Positions 7,509 to 16,745 of a DNA stretch of 64,000 nt are shown one piece after another. Location: positions 1 to 64,000 of the forward strand of contig JAAWCE010000002.1 in the NCBI GenBank assembly GCA_022793065.1. The letters are read 5' to 3'. Positions within the stretch are counted from its first letter, which is position 1. Each line of letters begins with the position of its first letter. The position numbers and the translations under genes were made by a program. The notes under the pieces were generated by a model. The model saw only the letters and a program-made list of their open reading frames with translations, did not search any database and had not been told where the DNA came from. The DNA is from Lachnospiraceae bacterium (GTDB lineage Bacteria > Bacillota > Clostridia > Lachnospirales > Lachnospiraceae).

Positions 7509-8384
7509 ATGAAAAAGGTAACTGTGGCGGCAGTGCAGATGTACTGCAACCGTTCCCAAAATGAAAACCTGGAAGCGGCGGAAACGTTGATTCGTGAGGC
7601 GGCGGCACAGGGTGCACAGGTGATTTTGCTGCCGGAACTTTTCGAGACATGGTATTTCTGCCAGGAGAGAAATTATAATTCCTATGAGTTGGCAGCGGGG
7701 GTGGATGAAAATCAGGCAGTACAAAGATTTCGGCAAGTGGCACAAGAACTGCAAGTGGTGTTGCCGGTGAGCTTTTTTGAGAGAGAGGGAAATGTGACAT
7801 ACAATTCTGTGGCAATGATAGACGCGGATGGAACAATTCTTGGTATTTACCGGAAGACCCATATACCGGACGATCATTTTTATCAGGAGAAATTTTATTT
7901 TACGCCGGGCAATACAGGCTTTCGTGTGTGGGATACCATATATGGCAAAATCGGCGTGGGCATCTGTTGGGACCAGTGGTTTCCGGAGGCGGCAAGGTGT
8001 ATGGCGCTGATGGGGGCACAGATATTGCTATATCCTACGGCAATAGGGTCGGAACCTATCATTTCATGCGACAGTATGCCCCATTGGCGTCGTTGTATGC
8101 AGGGACATGCTGCGGCCAACGTAGTACCGGTGGTGGCTGCGAATCGCATTGGAGAAGAGACAGTGCTGCCCACTGAAGAGAACAACAATCAATCTTCTGC
8201 ACTGACATTTTACGGCTCCTCTTTTATTGCCGATGAAACAGGAGCAATTCTGGAGGATGGGGGAAGAACGGAAGAAAAGGTGATTCTGCATACTTTTGAT
8301 TTGGAGGAAATAGAAAAAATGCGCCTGAGCTGGGGGATTTTTCGTGATCGGCGCCCGGAAATGTATCATAAAATCTGTGAATAG
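7509..8384 (+). CDS. aguB: N-carbamoylputrescine amidase
   Basis: A 291-residue nitrilase-superfamily hydrolase that converts N-carbamoylputrescine to putrescine, CO2 and ammonia. The Glu-Lys-Cys triad is E43 (LLPELFE), K116 (RKTHIPD) and C153 (GVGICWDQWFPE). Length is typical. AGGAGAAAG precedes the ATG. It lies downstream of aguA, separated by the hairpin/direct-repeat element, and is probably co-transcribed with it unless the hairpin terminates transcription. With NspC the set makes putrescine and then spermidine from agmatine. Confidence 0.95.
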   Translation: MKKVTVAAVQMYCNRSQNENLEAAETLIREAAAQGAQVILLPELFETWYFCQERNYNSYELAAGVDENQAVQRFRQVAQELQVVLPVSFFEREGNVTYNSVAMIDADGTILGIYRKTHIPDDHFYQEKFYFTPGNTGFRVWDTIYGKIGVGICWDQWFPEAARCMALMGAQILLYPTAIGSEPIISCDSMPHWRRCMQGHAAANVVPVVAANRIGEETVLPTEENNNQSSALTFYGSSFIADETGAILEDGGRTEEKVILHTFDLEEIEKMRLSWGIFRDRRPEMYHKICE

Positions 8385-8388
8385 GTGG

Positions 8389-8435
8389 AAAAGCAGTCGT
8401 CAGGGAGAAGAAATGATTCTTTGACGACTGCTTTT
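8389..8435. terminator. Bidirectional terminator between aguB and the ABC exporter operon
   Basis: Fourteen-base perfect arms, AAAAGCAGTCGTCA (8389-8402) and its complement (8422-8435), with A- and T-runs at the outer ends. It serves the two convergent operons. Confidence 0.85.
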
Positions 8436-8472
8436 GATTTTGGACGGTCATGGGCTGCCATTGATGCTAAGG

Positions 8473-10956
8473 TTAATCCACTGCTTCAATTGACGCTACA
8501 ATACTCATTTTGGCAATGGCACGCAAGGGTATTGCGGTTGCCAGCAGACATGCAGCGATAGAAATGAGTGCTGCTTCCAAAATAGACACATAGGGAATCG
8601 CCACAAGCTGTAAAGTATCCGTTGTTGCGGCATTTATAAATATTGTGCACAGATATCCCAGCAGCCCTCCAACAATAGACGCGATGATTCCATAATAAGC
8701 GCCTTCCCACAGAAAAGTTTTATAAAGGCTTCCGGTGCTCATTCCTATTGCACGCTGCATACCGATTTCGGATATCCGGGTATGAATATTGCTGTATACT
8801 GTATTGATAATATTCAATATTCCGATAGAACCGATAAAGAGGATAAGCCCCAGACAGAGGAATTTGATTTGCTCAAAGCTCTCCGCAAGCTGTGCATTGG
8901 TCTGTTGATAGGAAAGCCAGTGACTTCCGGGATTTTCATTGCACCAGGCATCTAACCATTCCTCAAATTCTTCATGATCCGCATTTGGTTCCAGGAGGGG
9001 ATAAATCTCCGAATAGCTCCTTGAGCCCGTCAATAAATCATAGGCTTTATGGCTTACTATTATTTGTACGCCATTGGCAAAGCCTTCGTTGTTTATTGTA
9101 ATCATTTCATCGGTGACTCCGGCAACGCGCAGCTTTTGACCATTTATCCATAGAATATCGTTTGTTTTAAAAGTTGTACGTTCTACCGCTTGCCCTTCAT
9201 AGGAAAATGGAATGGGATTTTTCACAATACAGGCAAAACCGGATATCAGGTCGTTTATATCCTGTTCCGACAGCGTATTTGTATAGGAAGTAAAGCGGGC
9301 GTCGTCTATGCCCGCAATATGGAAGGCTTCCCATGGCTGCAGTGAAAAATCCAGTTCTAATGGAAGGACACCATCCTCATTGTGCATATAGGTGGATAAT
9401 TTTGTCGTTGCTAATTGGGAGACCCATTGGCTTTCACGAATTTTTTCTATACTCTCTGAAGTCATTCCAATACTTTCATTTGTGATGGAATAATCGCCCC
9501 AATTCCTGTTTTTTACGGCATTGCTGGTGTCCAGAATAGAAGTGAAGCAATGCAAGGCCACAAATACTGTTATGCTCATAACCAAAGAAAGCATAGTGAT
9601 AATTGTTCGGAACCCTCCACGTTTTAAGTTTAATCTTGCATAATAGGATTCAAAACTATGAATTGCTTTTAATTTTCGGTTTCGGCGTTTTATTTTTACA
9701 TTTTGTCCGGACATGGCAATGGTTGGAGAGACATGGGAAGCATATCGTGCCGCCGGAAAAGCTGCCAGCATTGCAAAAAGTAAAGTGACGAAAGCGCTTA
9801 CGAGAGAAATCTCAATATTGTTGGCGCTTGTTTCGTGGATTGCTGTATTCAGATCTTTGGTACTGTTTGCCATAAACAAATCAGGGTTCAAAAGGCCGGT
9901 TGCAGCTATCAGAATACTTTTTGCTGATAAGGAGCCTATGATCAGCCCTATGGGAATACCAATGCCGCATAAAATGAGCAGTTGGAGAGAAACAAGGCGG
10001 TAAAGCTGTCCGCGTTCGCTTCCGATTGCGCGTAAAATGCCGTATTCTTTTAAGCGTTTTGCCACAGCAATTTTCATAATGTTATAAATAACCAGTCCGG
10101 CTGCAAGTAAAACAAGAATACCAACCATTACACAGGAAAAGGTCATAAAAGAAAATCCGGTATCCCCATTGGATGAGTCCTTTTCTTTAAAGGAAATGCC
10201 CAGAGCATTTAATAAAATCCAATTATATTGTACATTGGATTCAGTGATACCAAGGTCGGAGATAAGTTCGTCAACAATCTTCTGAAACTGTTCGGTGTCT
10301 TTTGTTTTAAAATCAGTTGAATAGAGCAAATATTCCTTTGGAAGCAGGAGAGATGCAGTGCCTTCTCCTGACAAAGCCTCTAAGGTTCCTGAAGAATAAC
10401 CGATATAATTACTTTCCAATATGCCGCAGACAGTAAATTCCGCAGAATATTCATATGCCGGAATAGCGCCCCTCATAAAAGATACTTGCGCCCGTAATGT
10501 AATTTTGTCTCCAACATGAATCATTTGGTCTAAGTATTGCAAAGCATTTTCCGGCAGAGCAATTTCCAAGGGAGCGGTCGGCAGACGCCCTTCTTTTATT
10601 TTGCAAATGAAGGGATAAGCATTTAATGCGTCGTCTAAATATTCCCGAATGTAGAGTGTTAGACCGCTGTTTCCAAGTTTCATATTGCCAATGTTAATCA
10701 AAGATCCCACATCGTAAAGGTGGGGATTGTTTTCCAGTTTCAGTCTTTGTTCTTGTGTGATTTGATGAAAGGTCCCATAACGGTTTCCGTTTAATGAGGC
10801 CGCCTGTTCTTCTCTCATGGTCTGCAGGGTTCCCAGAGAACTGCCGATTGCGGTTGTCATAATACTGGAAAGGATTACGGCAATCAAAATGAGAGCTGCC
10901 ATAATCTTTTGCGCTTTTAATTCTTTTATGGCAAGGGATAGATATGATTTCATCAT
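8473..10956 (-). CDS. FtsX/MacB-type ABC transporter permease
   Basis: An 827-residue membrane protein with an N-terminal transmembrane helix (residues about 17-38), a large extracellular segment, a first FtsX core of three helices (about 270-410), a second single helix and extracellular domain (about 450-680) and a final three-helix FtsX core to the C-terminus. This duplicated layout is that of Gram-positive BceB/MacB-like exporters of peptides or antimicrobials. Its start codon overlaps the stop of the ATPase gene (ATGA), so the two are translationally coupled. The upstream two-component system suggests envelope-stress or antimicrobial induction. The substrate is unknown. Confidence 0.85.
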   Translation of the reverse strand: MMKSYLSLAIKELKAQKIMAALILIAVILSSIMTTAIGSSLGTLQTMREEQAASLNGNRYGTFHQITQEQRLKLENNPHLYDVGSLINIGNMKLGNSGLTLYIREYLDDALNAYPFICKIKEGRLPTAPLEIALPENALQYLDQMIHVGDKITLRAQVSFMRGAIPAYEYSAEFTVCGILESNYIGYSSGTLEALSGEGTASLLLPKEYLLYSTDFKTKDTEQFQKIVDELISDLGITESNVQYNWILLNALGISFKEKDSSNGDTGFSFMTFSCVMVGILVLLAAGLVIYNIMKIAVAKRLKEYGILRAIGSERGQLYRLVSLQLLILCGIGIPIGLIIGSLSAKSILIAATGLLNPDLFMANSTKDLNTAIHETSANNIEISLVSAFVTLLFAMLAAFPAARYASHVSPTIAMSGQNVKIKRRNRKLKAIHSFESYYARLNLKRGGFRTIITMLSLVMSITVFVALHCFTSILDTSNAVKNRNWGDYSITNESIGMTSESIEKIRESQWVSQLATTKLSTYMHNEDGVLPLELDFSLQPWEAFHIAGIDDARFTSYTNTLSEQDINDLISGFACIVKNPIPFSYEGQAVERTTFKTNDILWINGQKLRVAGVTDEMITINNEGFANGVQIIVSHKAYDLLTGSRSYSEIYPLLEPNADHEEFEEWLDAWCNENPGSHWLSYQQTNAQLAESFEQIKFLCLGLILFIGSIGILNIINTVYSNIHTRISEIGMQRAIGMSTGSLYKTFLWEGAYYGIIASIVGGLLGYLCTIFINAATTDTLQLVAIPYVSILEAALISIAACLLATAIPLRAIAKMSIVASIEAVD

Positions 10957-11624
10957 GGGTTTACCTCCGATAATTCTCCGTCGATAATTGTAAAGCGTCG
11001 TTGGGCCATTTCTGCAATACGAGGGTCATGGGTGATTATTACAAGTGTCTTGTGCATCTGTCCATGTATTTCGCAAAGCATTTTCATTACTTCTCCGCCG
11101 CTTTTACTGTCAAGATTTCCCGTAGGTTCATCCGCGAAAATAATATCGGGTTTTGCAATCAAAGCCCGCGCAATGGCTACACGCTGTTGCTGACCGCCGG
11201 ACAGTTCATGGGGTAAATGAGAAAGGCGTTTTTCCAATCCCAAGAGAGAGGTAAGTTTTTGCAGATATTCTTCATCCGCCTGTTTTTTATCCAGCAGCAG
11301 CGGCATAGTGATATTTTCGTAAGCGGTTAATACAGGAAGCAGGTTAAATTGCTGAAATATAAAGCCGATTTTTTGTCGGCGAAACGCGGATAATTCTTTG
11401 TCGCTTCCTTTATGAATATCGGCGCCGTCGTAAAGCACACTGCCGGAAGTAGGGTTATCCAAACCGCTGACGATATGCAGCAAAGTACTTTTTCCACTGC
11501 CGGACGGTCCCATGATAGAAATAAAATCTTTTTCATGTATGGTCATGGATGTGCAGTTGAGAGCAACAACTGGATTTTCATTGGCGCCATAAATTTTTGA
11601 AATATTTTTTACCTGAATTTCCAT
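10953..11624 (-). CDS. LolD/MacB-type ABC transporter ATP-binding protein
   Basis: A 223-residue nucleotide-binding subunit. Walker A GPSGSGKST is at residues 39-47, the LSGGQQQRVAIARAL signature near 136-150 and Walker B DIIFADEPTGNLDS just after, which is the subfamily wording of MacB/LolD exporters. The frame is open from an ATG at 11645, but the GGAG SD lies inside that extension, and MEIQVKNISKIYG at 11624 is the natural start. It pairs with the overlapping permease gene and follows the histidine kinase gene. Confidence 0.92.
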   Translation of the reverse strand: MEIQVKNISKIYGANENPVVALNCTSMTIHEKDFISIMGPSGSGKSTLLHIVSGLDNPTSGSVLYDGADIHKGSDKELSAFRRQKIGFIFQQFNLLPVLTAYENITMPLLLDKKQADEEYLQKLTSLLGLEKRLSHLPHELSGGQQQRVAIARALIAKPDIIFADEPTGNLDSKSGGEVMKMLCEIHGQMHKTLVIITHDPRIAEMAQRRFTIIDGELSEVNP

Positions 11625-11693
11625 AAAATAAATCTCCTTATCCATTGATGATAAGGAGATTGTAAAAGGTAAATCTCAAAAATTTCTCAAGAT

Positions 11694-12833
11694 TTAAATG
11701 ATTTTTATTGTGACGGATACGGTTGCGCCAACTTCATTATTTTGGCATGTAATATTGCCGCCATGCCGTTTTGCAAGTAGTTTGGATGTGTATAAGCCCA
11801 TTCCAAAGTGCTCCGGATCTTCGTTCCCCTTTTGAAATGGCTGAATGTTATTTTTTAACAGTGCGGCAGGAAAACCACAGCCGTCATCCGTTACGGATAA
11901 TACCAGACTATCTTCTCTTAAAGTACAGCAAATGTCAATGTGCTGTACTGCAAAACGAAGTGCATTTGAAATAAGGTTTTCTGCAATTTGGAACAATATG
12001 GATTTATCCGCCAGCACAGAAGCCGAATATACCGGGGCTTGAAATTGTATTTGCTTCGGACTGTCTAATCCAATGAAATGAATCATGCTTTTCAGGTCAG
12101 AAATAATCCCGTTCCAGGGTATGGTTTCTTTCACAAGCGGTATTTCTTCTAATTTTTGAATACTGCTCATGGTTTCGATATAGCGTTCAATTCTGCTTGT
12201 ATAATTTTCAATCAGGGATAAATGGGCTGAAAGCTGTTCTGAGTCAAGGGCGTCGTTTAAGAGGCCCTGCTTTGCCAGTTTTGCAGAGCCTTTCAGCACT
12301 GTGACAGGATTGCGGAGATTGTGGGAAAAGGCGGCGTTTAGCCTTTTGCGCTCGTCTGCCTGACGCCATAGTTCGTGATTGCTGTCCAATAATGCTTTTC
12401 TCATGGTTTCAAAAGCAATACAAAGCTGCCCCAGTTCATCCTGAGAGTCTGCTGTTATTGTGAAATCAAGATCATTATCTATGATGCGGGAAGTACCTTT
12501 TGCAAGTGCTTCCAAAGGTTGTTTTAATTTTAGGCGGTAGAACATGGAAGCGGTGAAGAAAAGGGCCAATGTATTAATTATCATTGGCAGAATAAACTGA
12601 AACATAGAAAATAATTCCGCAAGTTTGGTGGCATCCGTTGTGGGATCAGGCGTTTTTATTATGGTGACGGGATCGGTATGGACATCAACGATGACGCCTC
12701 TGGGGGCGATTGCGAAACTTAATTCCATGCAGCCCCAGAAAGAAACAGCCGACAGAATGAGCGCGATTGTGAAATTGAAAAAAGCGATTGTAAAAAGAGC
12801 TTTCTTTAAATTCATTTGCTTTAGCCGTTCCAT
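11694..12833 (-). CDS. Sensor histidine kinase
   Basis: A 379-residue membrane kinase. Two transmembrane segments (about 12-35 and 78-98) flank a short, roughly 45-residue extracellular loop. A HAMP-like linker (about 100-150) follows, then the HisKA dimerisation helix with the phospho-accepting H171 in AFSHNLRNP and a HATPase domain with ENLISNALRFA (N box) and DDGCGFP (G1). The small sensing loop resembles kinases that take their signal from a neighbouring ABC transporter. The ATG overlaps the end of the response regulator gene by 13 bases. Confidence 0.9.
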   Translation of the reverse strand: MERLKQMNLKKALFTIAFFNFTIALILSAVSFWGCMELSFAIAPRGVIVDVHTDPVTIIKTPDPTTDATKLAELFSMFQFILPMIINTLALFFTASMFYRLKLKQPLEALAKGTSRIIDNDLDFTITADSQDELGQLCIAFETMRKALLDSNHELWRQADERKRLNAAFSHNLRNPVTVLKGSAKLAKQGLLNDALDSEQLSAHLSLIENYTSRIERYIETMSSIQKLEEIPLVKETIPWNGIISDLKSMIHFIGLDSPKQIQFQAPVYSASVLADKSILFQIAENLISNALRFAVQHIDICCTLREDSLVLSVTDDGCGFPAALLKNNIQPFQKGNEDPEHFGMGLYTSKLLAKRHGGNITCQNNEVGATVSVTIKII

Positions 12834-13495
12834 TTATAGCCCACCCCCCAGACGGTTTCTATATAGCTGTGAAGCGATAGGGCTGAAAACTTTGCCCGTA
12901 TTTTCCGTATGTGTTCCATAATGGTATCACTGTTTCCGTCGCTTTCCAATCCCCAGATGGTTTCATAAATTCTTTCTCTGTCAAAAACCTGTCCAGGGTT
13001 TACAGAGAGTAATGCTACAATATCAAATTCTTTTTTGGACAGGGAAATTGCGGCGCCATCAATGGAAACTTCCCGTTTTGCATAATCAATGACCATATTT
13101 TGAAAAAAGCGCAAAGTGGATTGGGTATGTTTTCGGTTTTCCCGCCGCAGGTGCGCCGCTACTCTTGCGCCAAGCTCGTCTAAGTCAAAGGGTTTTACAA
13201 TATAATCATCGGCGCCTACAGAAAAGCCCCGAATTTTGTCCGGGGTTTCAATGCGGGCAGTCAAAAACAGAATAGGACAGCTCATGTGTTCTCGAATATG
13301 TTCACAGACCGTAAGTCCGTCCATGTCCGGCATAGTGATATCAAGCAAAATGATATCGGGCGAACAGGACATTTTCGTCAGTGCCTCCTGTCCGTTATAG
13401 GCGGTAACGACCTGGTAACCGGACATTTCAAAGTAGTTTTTCATTATGGCCACAATGCCTTTTTCATCATCCACCAACAGTATTTTTTTATTCAC
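12821..13495 (-). CDS. OmpR/PhoB-family response regulator
   Basis: A 224-residue two-domain regulator: receiver domain with acidic DD at 9-10, phospho-acceptor D52 in LLDITMPDMDG and the conserved lysine in KPFDLDELGARV, then a winged-helix DNA-binding domain ending in VWGVGYKW. The frame is open from an ATG at 13528, but the GTG at 13495 gives the family start MNKKILLVDDE and has GAGG eight bases upstream. It is the likely activator of the following kinase and ABC genes. Confidence 0.92.
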   Translation of the reverse strand: MNKKILLVDDEKGIVAIMKNYFEMSGYQVVTAYNGQEALTKMSCSPDIILLDITMPDMDGLTVCEHIREHMSCPILFLTARIETPDKIRGFSVGADDYIVKPFDLDELGARVAAHLRRENRKHTQSTLRFFQNMVIDYAKREVSIDGAAISLSKKEFDIVALLSVNPGQVFDRERIYETIWGLESDGNSDTIMEHIRKIRAKFSALSLHSYIETVWGVGYKWNG

Positions 13496-13537
13496 AATGA
13501 TTGCCTCTTTTCTGACCATGCAGTTCAATTACATTCT

Positions 13538-14863
13538 TTATTCTACGATGACAGCATTGGGATAAATCCGTTCCATTCTGGCGTCCGGGAAACGGGCGTC
13601 AAGAAATGCTTCCAAAGCATTTTGGGGCGAGGTATCTCCGGAAGAGGTGTTGCGTTCCGTATACCGCGCCAATGCGAGAGAAGACAGAATCATATTAATT
13701 ATCATAAATACTATCATACAATTACATAATATTTTGCCCCAGCGAAAAGGGAGTTTTTCAATGAGACGGGACAGTACAGGATAGAAAAGTTTCAGCCATA
13801 CCACTGCGGCAATGCCCCAGAAGAAACAGTACAGCAAATTAATTCGTCCCCCTAAGTTAAAGGCAAATCCGCTGTAATCCCAGAATACGGTTCCAAAAAC
13901 CAACTCTGTGAATACACTGCACACATATTCATAAACACCGCCTAACAGGGTGCCGGCAACAAAGATGTAACCGTCGCTTTTGTTGCGGTATCGGTACAGG
14001 AAAAGTGTCAGAAGCGCACACCCCAGTCCCCATACAATGCTGAAGGGGCCGTAAACCACACTGCTTCGGCTCATTAAAATTCCCATGGTGGCATAGCAGA
14101 AGATAGTCTCTGTAATATCTCCCAGAAATGCGCCGATGAAAAACAGTGAGAAAAGCTTATAAAAGCCGCATCCTTCCGCGAATACCTTTTCTTCCGTTTT
14201 GGTGGGCTCGGTGGTTATAATGACTTCACCGGCTATGGAAGGGAAGGATTTCTGCATACGTTTGCGAACTGCAATCGTAAGTTTGTTTTCCAATAGTTTT
14301 GAGGTATGCTGCATCCCTTCCGAAAGCTGTGAGAGCCGTTTGGCGGTCACTTTCATGCCAAGGATGGCCATGGAGGTAGTGACAAAGTCAAGAAGCAGTA
14401 AAATTGCGGCAGCCCACTGAACAACCAGCGATACAGGATAGGGAATCATACCAAGTACGCCGCATAAAAAAGGATTGACAAATAACATGGTCACCAGCGC
14501 TAATATTCCCCATAATAAGGAATAACGCACGCATACATAACCGCCCAGGTTATATTTAATATGGGAGTAATCCCATAATTTTTTCTTGAAAATCCGCTCC
14601 ATAATCATGCCGGTGGAATATTCCAGTAAGGTTGCCAACACCAATCCCCCCAGAAATAAAAAGAATGGATTTGCTGTTAATTCCGGCAGAAAAATGGAAA
14701 AAAGTGTGGATGCGACGCCATAAATAGGGCACAGAGGGCTGTTCACAAACCCTCTGTTGACAAATTGTCTTCGGCAGATGGCGGCGTGGCACACTTCCAC
14801 ACACCAGCCTACAAAAGAATAAATAAAAAATAACCAAACCAAATTAGTAAATGTATATCCCAT
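13538..14863 (-). CDS. Duplicated CmpB-family membrane protein
   Basis: A 441-residue multi-spanning protein made of two copies of the 'putative ABC transporter permease' CmpB domain (Pfam ABC_trans_CmpB): one at about residues 5-160, with FVGWCVEV, NRGFVNSPLCPIYG and LEYSTGMIMERIF...WDYS, and a second at about 230-390, with GDITETIF, VYGPFSIVWG and FWDYSGFAFNLGGRINL. The biochemical role of the family is unknown despite its name. It lies 42 bases upstream of the response regulator and may head the exporter operon. AGAGG precedes the ATG. Confidence 0.75.
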   Translation of the reverse strand: MGYTFTNLVWLFFIYSFVGWCVEVCHAAICRRQFVNRGFVNSPLCPIYGVASTLFSIFLPELTANPFFLFLGGLVLATLLEYSTGMIMERIFKKKLWDYSHIKYNLGGYVCVRYSLLWGILALVTMLFVNPFLCGVLGMIPYPVSLVVQWAAAILLLLDFVTTSMAILGMKVTAKRLSQLSEGMQHTSKLLENKLTIAVRKRMQKSFPSIAGEVIITTEPTKTEEKVFAEGCGFYKLFSLFFIGAFLGDITETIFCYATMGILMSRSSVVYGPFSIVWGLGCALLTLFLYRYRNKSDGYIFVAGTLLGGVYEYVCSVFTELVFGTVFWDYSGFAFNLGGRINLLYCFFWGIAAVVWLKLFYPVLSRLIEKLPFRWGKILCNCMIVFMIINMILSSLALARYTERNTSSGDTSPQNALEAFLDARFPDARMERIYPNAVIVE

Positions 14864-14917
14864 AAATACCTCTTTATCTTAGTATAAGCAATGACCATAT
14901 GAGTTATGACATGATTT

Positions 14918-15082
14918 TTATGGAAAGCAGGATATGGTCATCTTAAATTCAGGGCCCAGCATTTTTCTTCTCATAATATATGAGCTGATGGTATCCGGTT
15001 TTTCATGGAGCAGATTGGCGATGCCGGCCAGTTGGGTCCCTGTTTCTATAGAATACTTGCCGTTATGTATGCAAAGTTCCAT
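14918..15082 (-). CDS. Possible 54-residue helix-turn-helix-like protein or fragment
   Basis: Between plsC and the CmpB-family gene a minus-strand frame begins MELCIHNGKYS, contains GTQLAGIANLLHEKPDTISS and RRKMLG, and ends at 14918. The frame stays open upstream into the end of plsC, but no better start was seen and no clear SD precedes this ATG. The residue pattern (helix, turn, 'DTISSYIMRRKM') resembles a DNA-recognition helix, so it may be the tail of a decayed regulator. Weak assignment. Confidence 0.3.
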   Translation of the reverse strand: MELCIHNGKYSIETGTQLAGIANLLHEKPDTISSYIMRRKMLGPEFKMTISCFP

Positions 15083-15113
15083 GTATCGTTTCTGCGGGGC
15101 GGAAAAGCTGTGA

Positions 15114-15854
15114 TTATAGATTGTATTCTTTTTTTAATTTAAAATAGTTATCTGATATGATGCCGCTGACATGGGTGCCTAAATTCTTTTTTATATTTTT
15201 GTCCAGTTCTTTCAGGTAGATTGGTTTGTCAAAGTGAATGATAACCGTGGCTTTTTTTATAAGGGGCAGATGGTCCTCGAAGACTTCCGCCGAATTCACG
15301 ATTGTCATGGGAATTACAGGGACGCCGCCTTTTTCCGCAATTTTGAAGCTGCCTTCATGAAAAGGAAGGAAGGTGTCTTTGACTTTGTTGCGGGTGCCTT
15401 CTGGAAAAATACAGATGGATACCCCGTTTTTTACCTCTTCCACACCTTTCAAAATAGTTTTCAGGCCCTCTTTGATATTTTCCCTATCCAAAAACAGACA
15501 GTGAATATTCCGCATCCAGGTGTTTAACAGCGGCCATTTTTTCATTTCTGCTTTGGCTACATATCCGGTAATTTGCGGGAATACAGGGCAAGTAAGCACA
15601 ATGTCAAAGTAGCTGCGGTGATTGCCTACGAACAGTGCTGCGCTGTCGGTGGGAATATTTTCTTTTCCTTTGACAATGACCTTCGTGCCAGTGAGGAAGA
15701 TAATACAACGAAAGCCCCAACTGACGATTGCCTTTGAGCTGCGGTCTTTCAGGCCCGGATTGTATTTTCCAATCAGCCATTGGACAAATAGAACCGGAAT
15801 TCCTAAAATGAGAAATGTTAATAAAAAAATTACTGTCAGAATAAAACGAATCAT
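15114..15854 (-). CDS. plsC: 1-acyl-sn-glycerol-3-phosphate acyltransferase
   Basis: A 246-residue membrane acyltransferase that esterifies lysophosphatidic acid to phosphatidic acid. The catalytic NHRSYFD (HX4D, H79-D84) and substrate-binding FPEGTR (150-155) are present, after an N-terminal hydrophobic helix (residues 3-27). Longer starts up to 15905 exist, but the ATG at 15854 has AAAGGATG at proper spacing. The protein could equally act on other lysophospholipids of the family. It stands alone on the minus strand. Confidence 0.9.
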   Translation of the reverse strand: MIRFILTVIFLLTFLILGIPVLFVQWLIGKYNPGLKDRSSKAIVSWGFRCIIFLTGTKVIVKGKENIPTDSAALFVGNHRSYFDIVLTCPVFPQITGYVAKAEMKKWPLLNTWMRNIHCLFLDRENIKEGLKTILKGVEEVKNGVSICIFPEGTRNKVKDTFLPFHEGSFKIAEKGGVPVIPMTIVNSAEVFEDHLPLIKKATVIIHFDKPIYLKELDKNIKKNLGTHVSGIISDNYFKLKKEYNL

Positions 15855-15963
15855 GATATAGCACATCCTTTGCATTATATTAGATACTCTACCATATTTT
15901 AGCATAGAAAACGGAAGCTGTACATAGAATAAAATAAACAGTAAATATAAGAGAGGTTACCCA

Positions 15964-16389
15964 TTGAAAAAAATACGAATTGCCGCCAGGGCATGCCTGT
16001 GTGTCATTTTGCTTGCCGTTACATTGTCCGTCACCGGCTGTACCTTACTTAGCGAGGAAAAGATTAAACTGCGGGATCTGGATTTCACCGTACTTGGGGA
16101 AGAAAAGATACCGGAGCAGTTGAAAACCATCATAGAAGAAAAGAAAAAGACGCCTTTTCAGATTACATACACGGACAATGCAAATTTGTACATATGTATT
16201 GGTTACGGCGAACAGGAGACCGGCGGGTATAGTATCGCGGTAGACGAACTGTATCTGACAGATTCCAATATATGTGTAAGGACCAGCCTCTTAGGACCGG
16301 AGGCTTCCGAGAAGGGGAATAAGACGCCTTCTTATCCTTATATTGTAATTAAGACGGAATTTTTGGAACAGACAGTGACGTTTGAATAA
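15964..16389 (+). CDS. PrcB-domain lipoprotein
   Basis: A 141-residue exported lipoprotein. The start is TTG, preceded by GAGAGG. A basic N-terminus and hydrophobic stretch lead to the lipobox VTGC, with the lipidated cysteine at residue 26. The remainder matches the PrcB C-terminal domain pattern: YICIGYGEQETGGYSIAVDEL followed by PSYPYIVIKTE. The domain is named from the Treponema dentilisin protease complex, and its exact role in Firmicutes is unknown. It is divergent from plsC and followed by a strong terminator. Confidence 0.75.
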   Translation: MKKIRIAARACLCVILLAVTLSVTGCTLLSEEKIKLRDLDFTVLGEEKIPEQLKTIIEEKKKTPFQITYTDNANLYICIGYGEQETGGYSIAVDELYLTDSNICVRTSLLGPEASEKGNKTPSYPYIVIKTEFLEQTVTFE

Positions 16390-16472
16390 GCCCAATGGCG
16401 AGAGAGAGACATAGGAGCGTATATGTTTTGAAAGATGTCTAAAATTGAAAATTGAATGGTAAGTGATAAATA

Positions 16473-16511
16473 ATATCCGGCAGCTATGAACAGGCTGCCG
16501 GATATTTGCAT
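16473..16511 (+). terminator. Rho-independent terminator after the lipoprotein gene
   Basis: Twelve-base perfect arms (16473-16484 and 16494-16505, core CCGGCAGC/GCTGCCGG) around a nine-base loop, followed by a T-rich tail. Confidence 0.8.
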
Positions 16512-16712
16512 TTGTCAGTCTTTTTGCTGTTATAAAGGAAGAGGCGCAGATATTGTGGAGGAGATAAAAAAGAACATACGATTGCTTTTCGGCATCAAAT
16601 CATATATAATATAAATGAGTTTTTCTTAGATAAAAATTACGAATCAGATAAACAAATCTTTGCGCAAAATGTGCCAGAGCGTCGGATAATATGCTATACT
16701 TTATGTGTTGCT
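16512..16712 (+). other. Non-coding stretch with a possible promoter
   Basis: There is no credible frame. A TATACT hexamer at 16695-16700 sits about ten bases before the structured leader at 16713, and could be the -10 for the micro-ORF, but no convincing -35 is present. Confidence 0.35.
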
Positions 16713-16740
16713 CACCGACACCCCCAACAGGGAGGTGGTG
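16713..16740 (+). promoter_or_regulatory. Leader hairpin sequestering a Shine-Dalgarno sequence
   Basis: CACCCCC (16719-16725) pairs with GGGAGGTG (16730-16737, one bulged A) across a four-base AACA loop. This buries the GGGAGG SD of the micro-ORF at 16746. An alternative outer pairing of CACC (16713-16716) with GGTG (16737-16740) is possible. Translation of the downstream peptide should be repressed unless the hairpin opens. Confidence 0.55.
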
Positions 16741-16745
16741 TTTGC

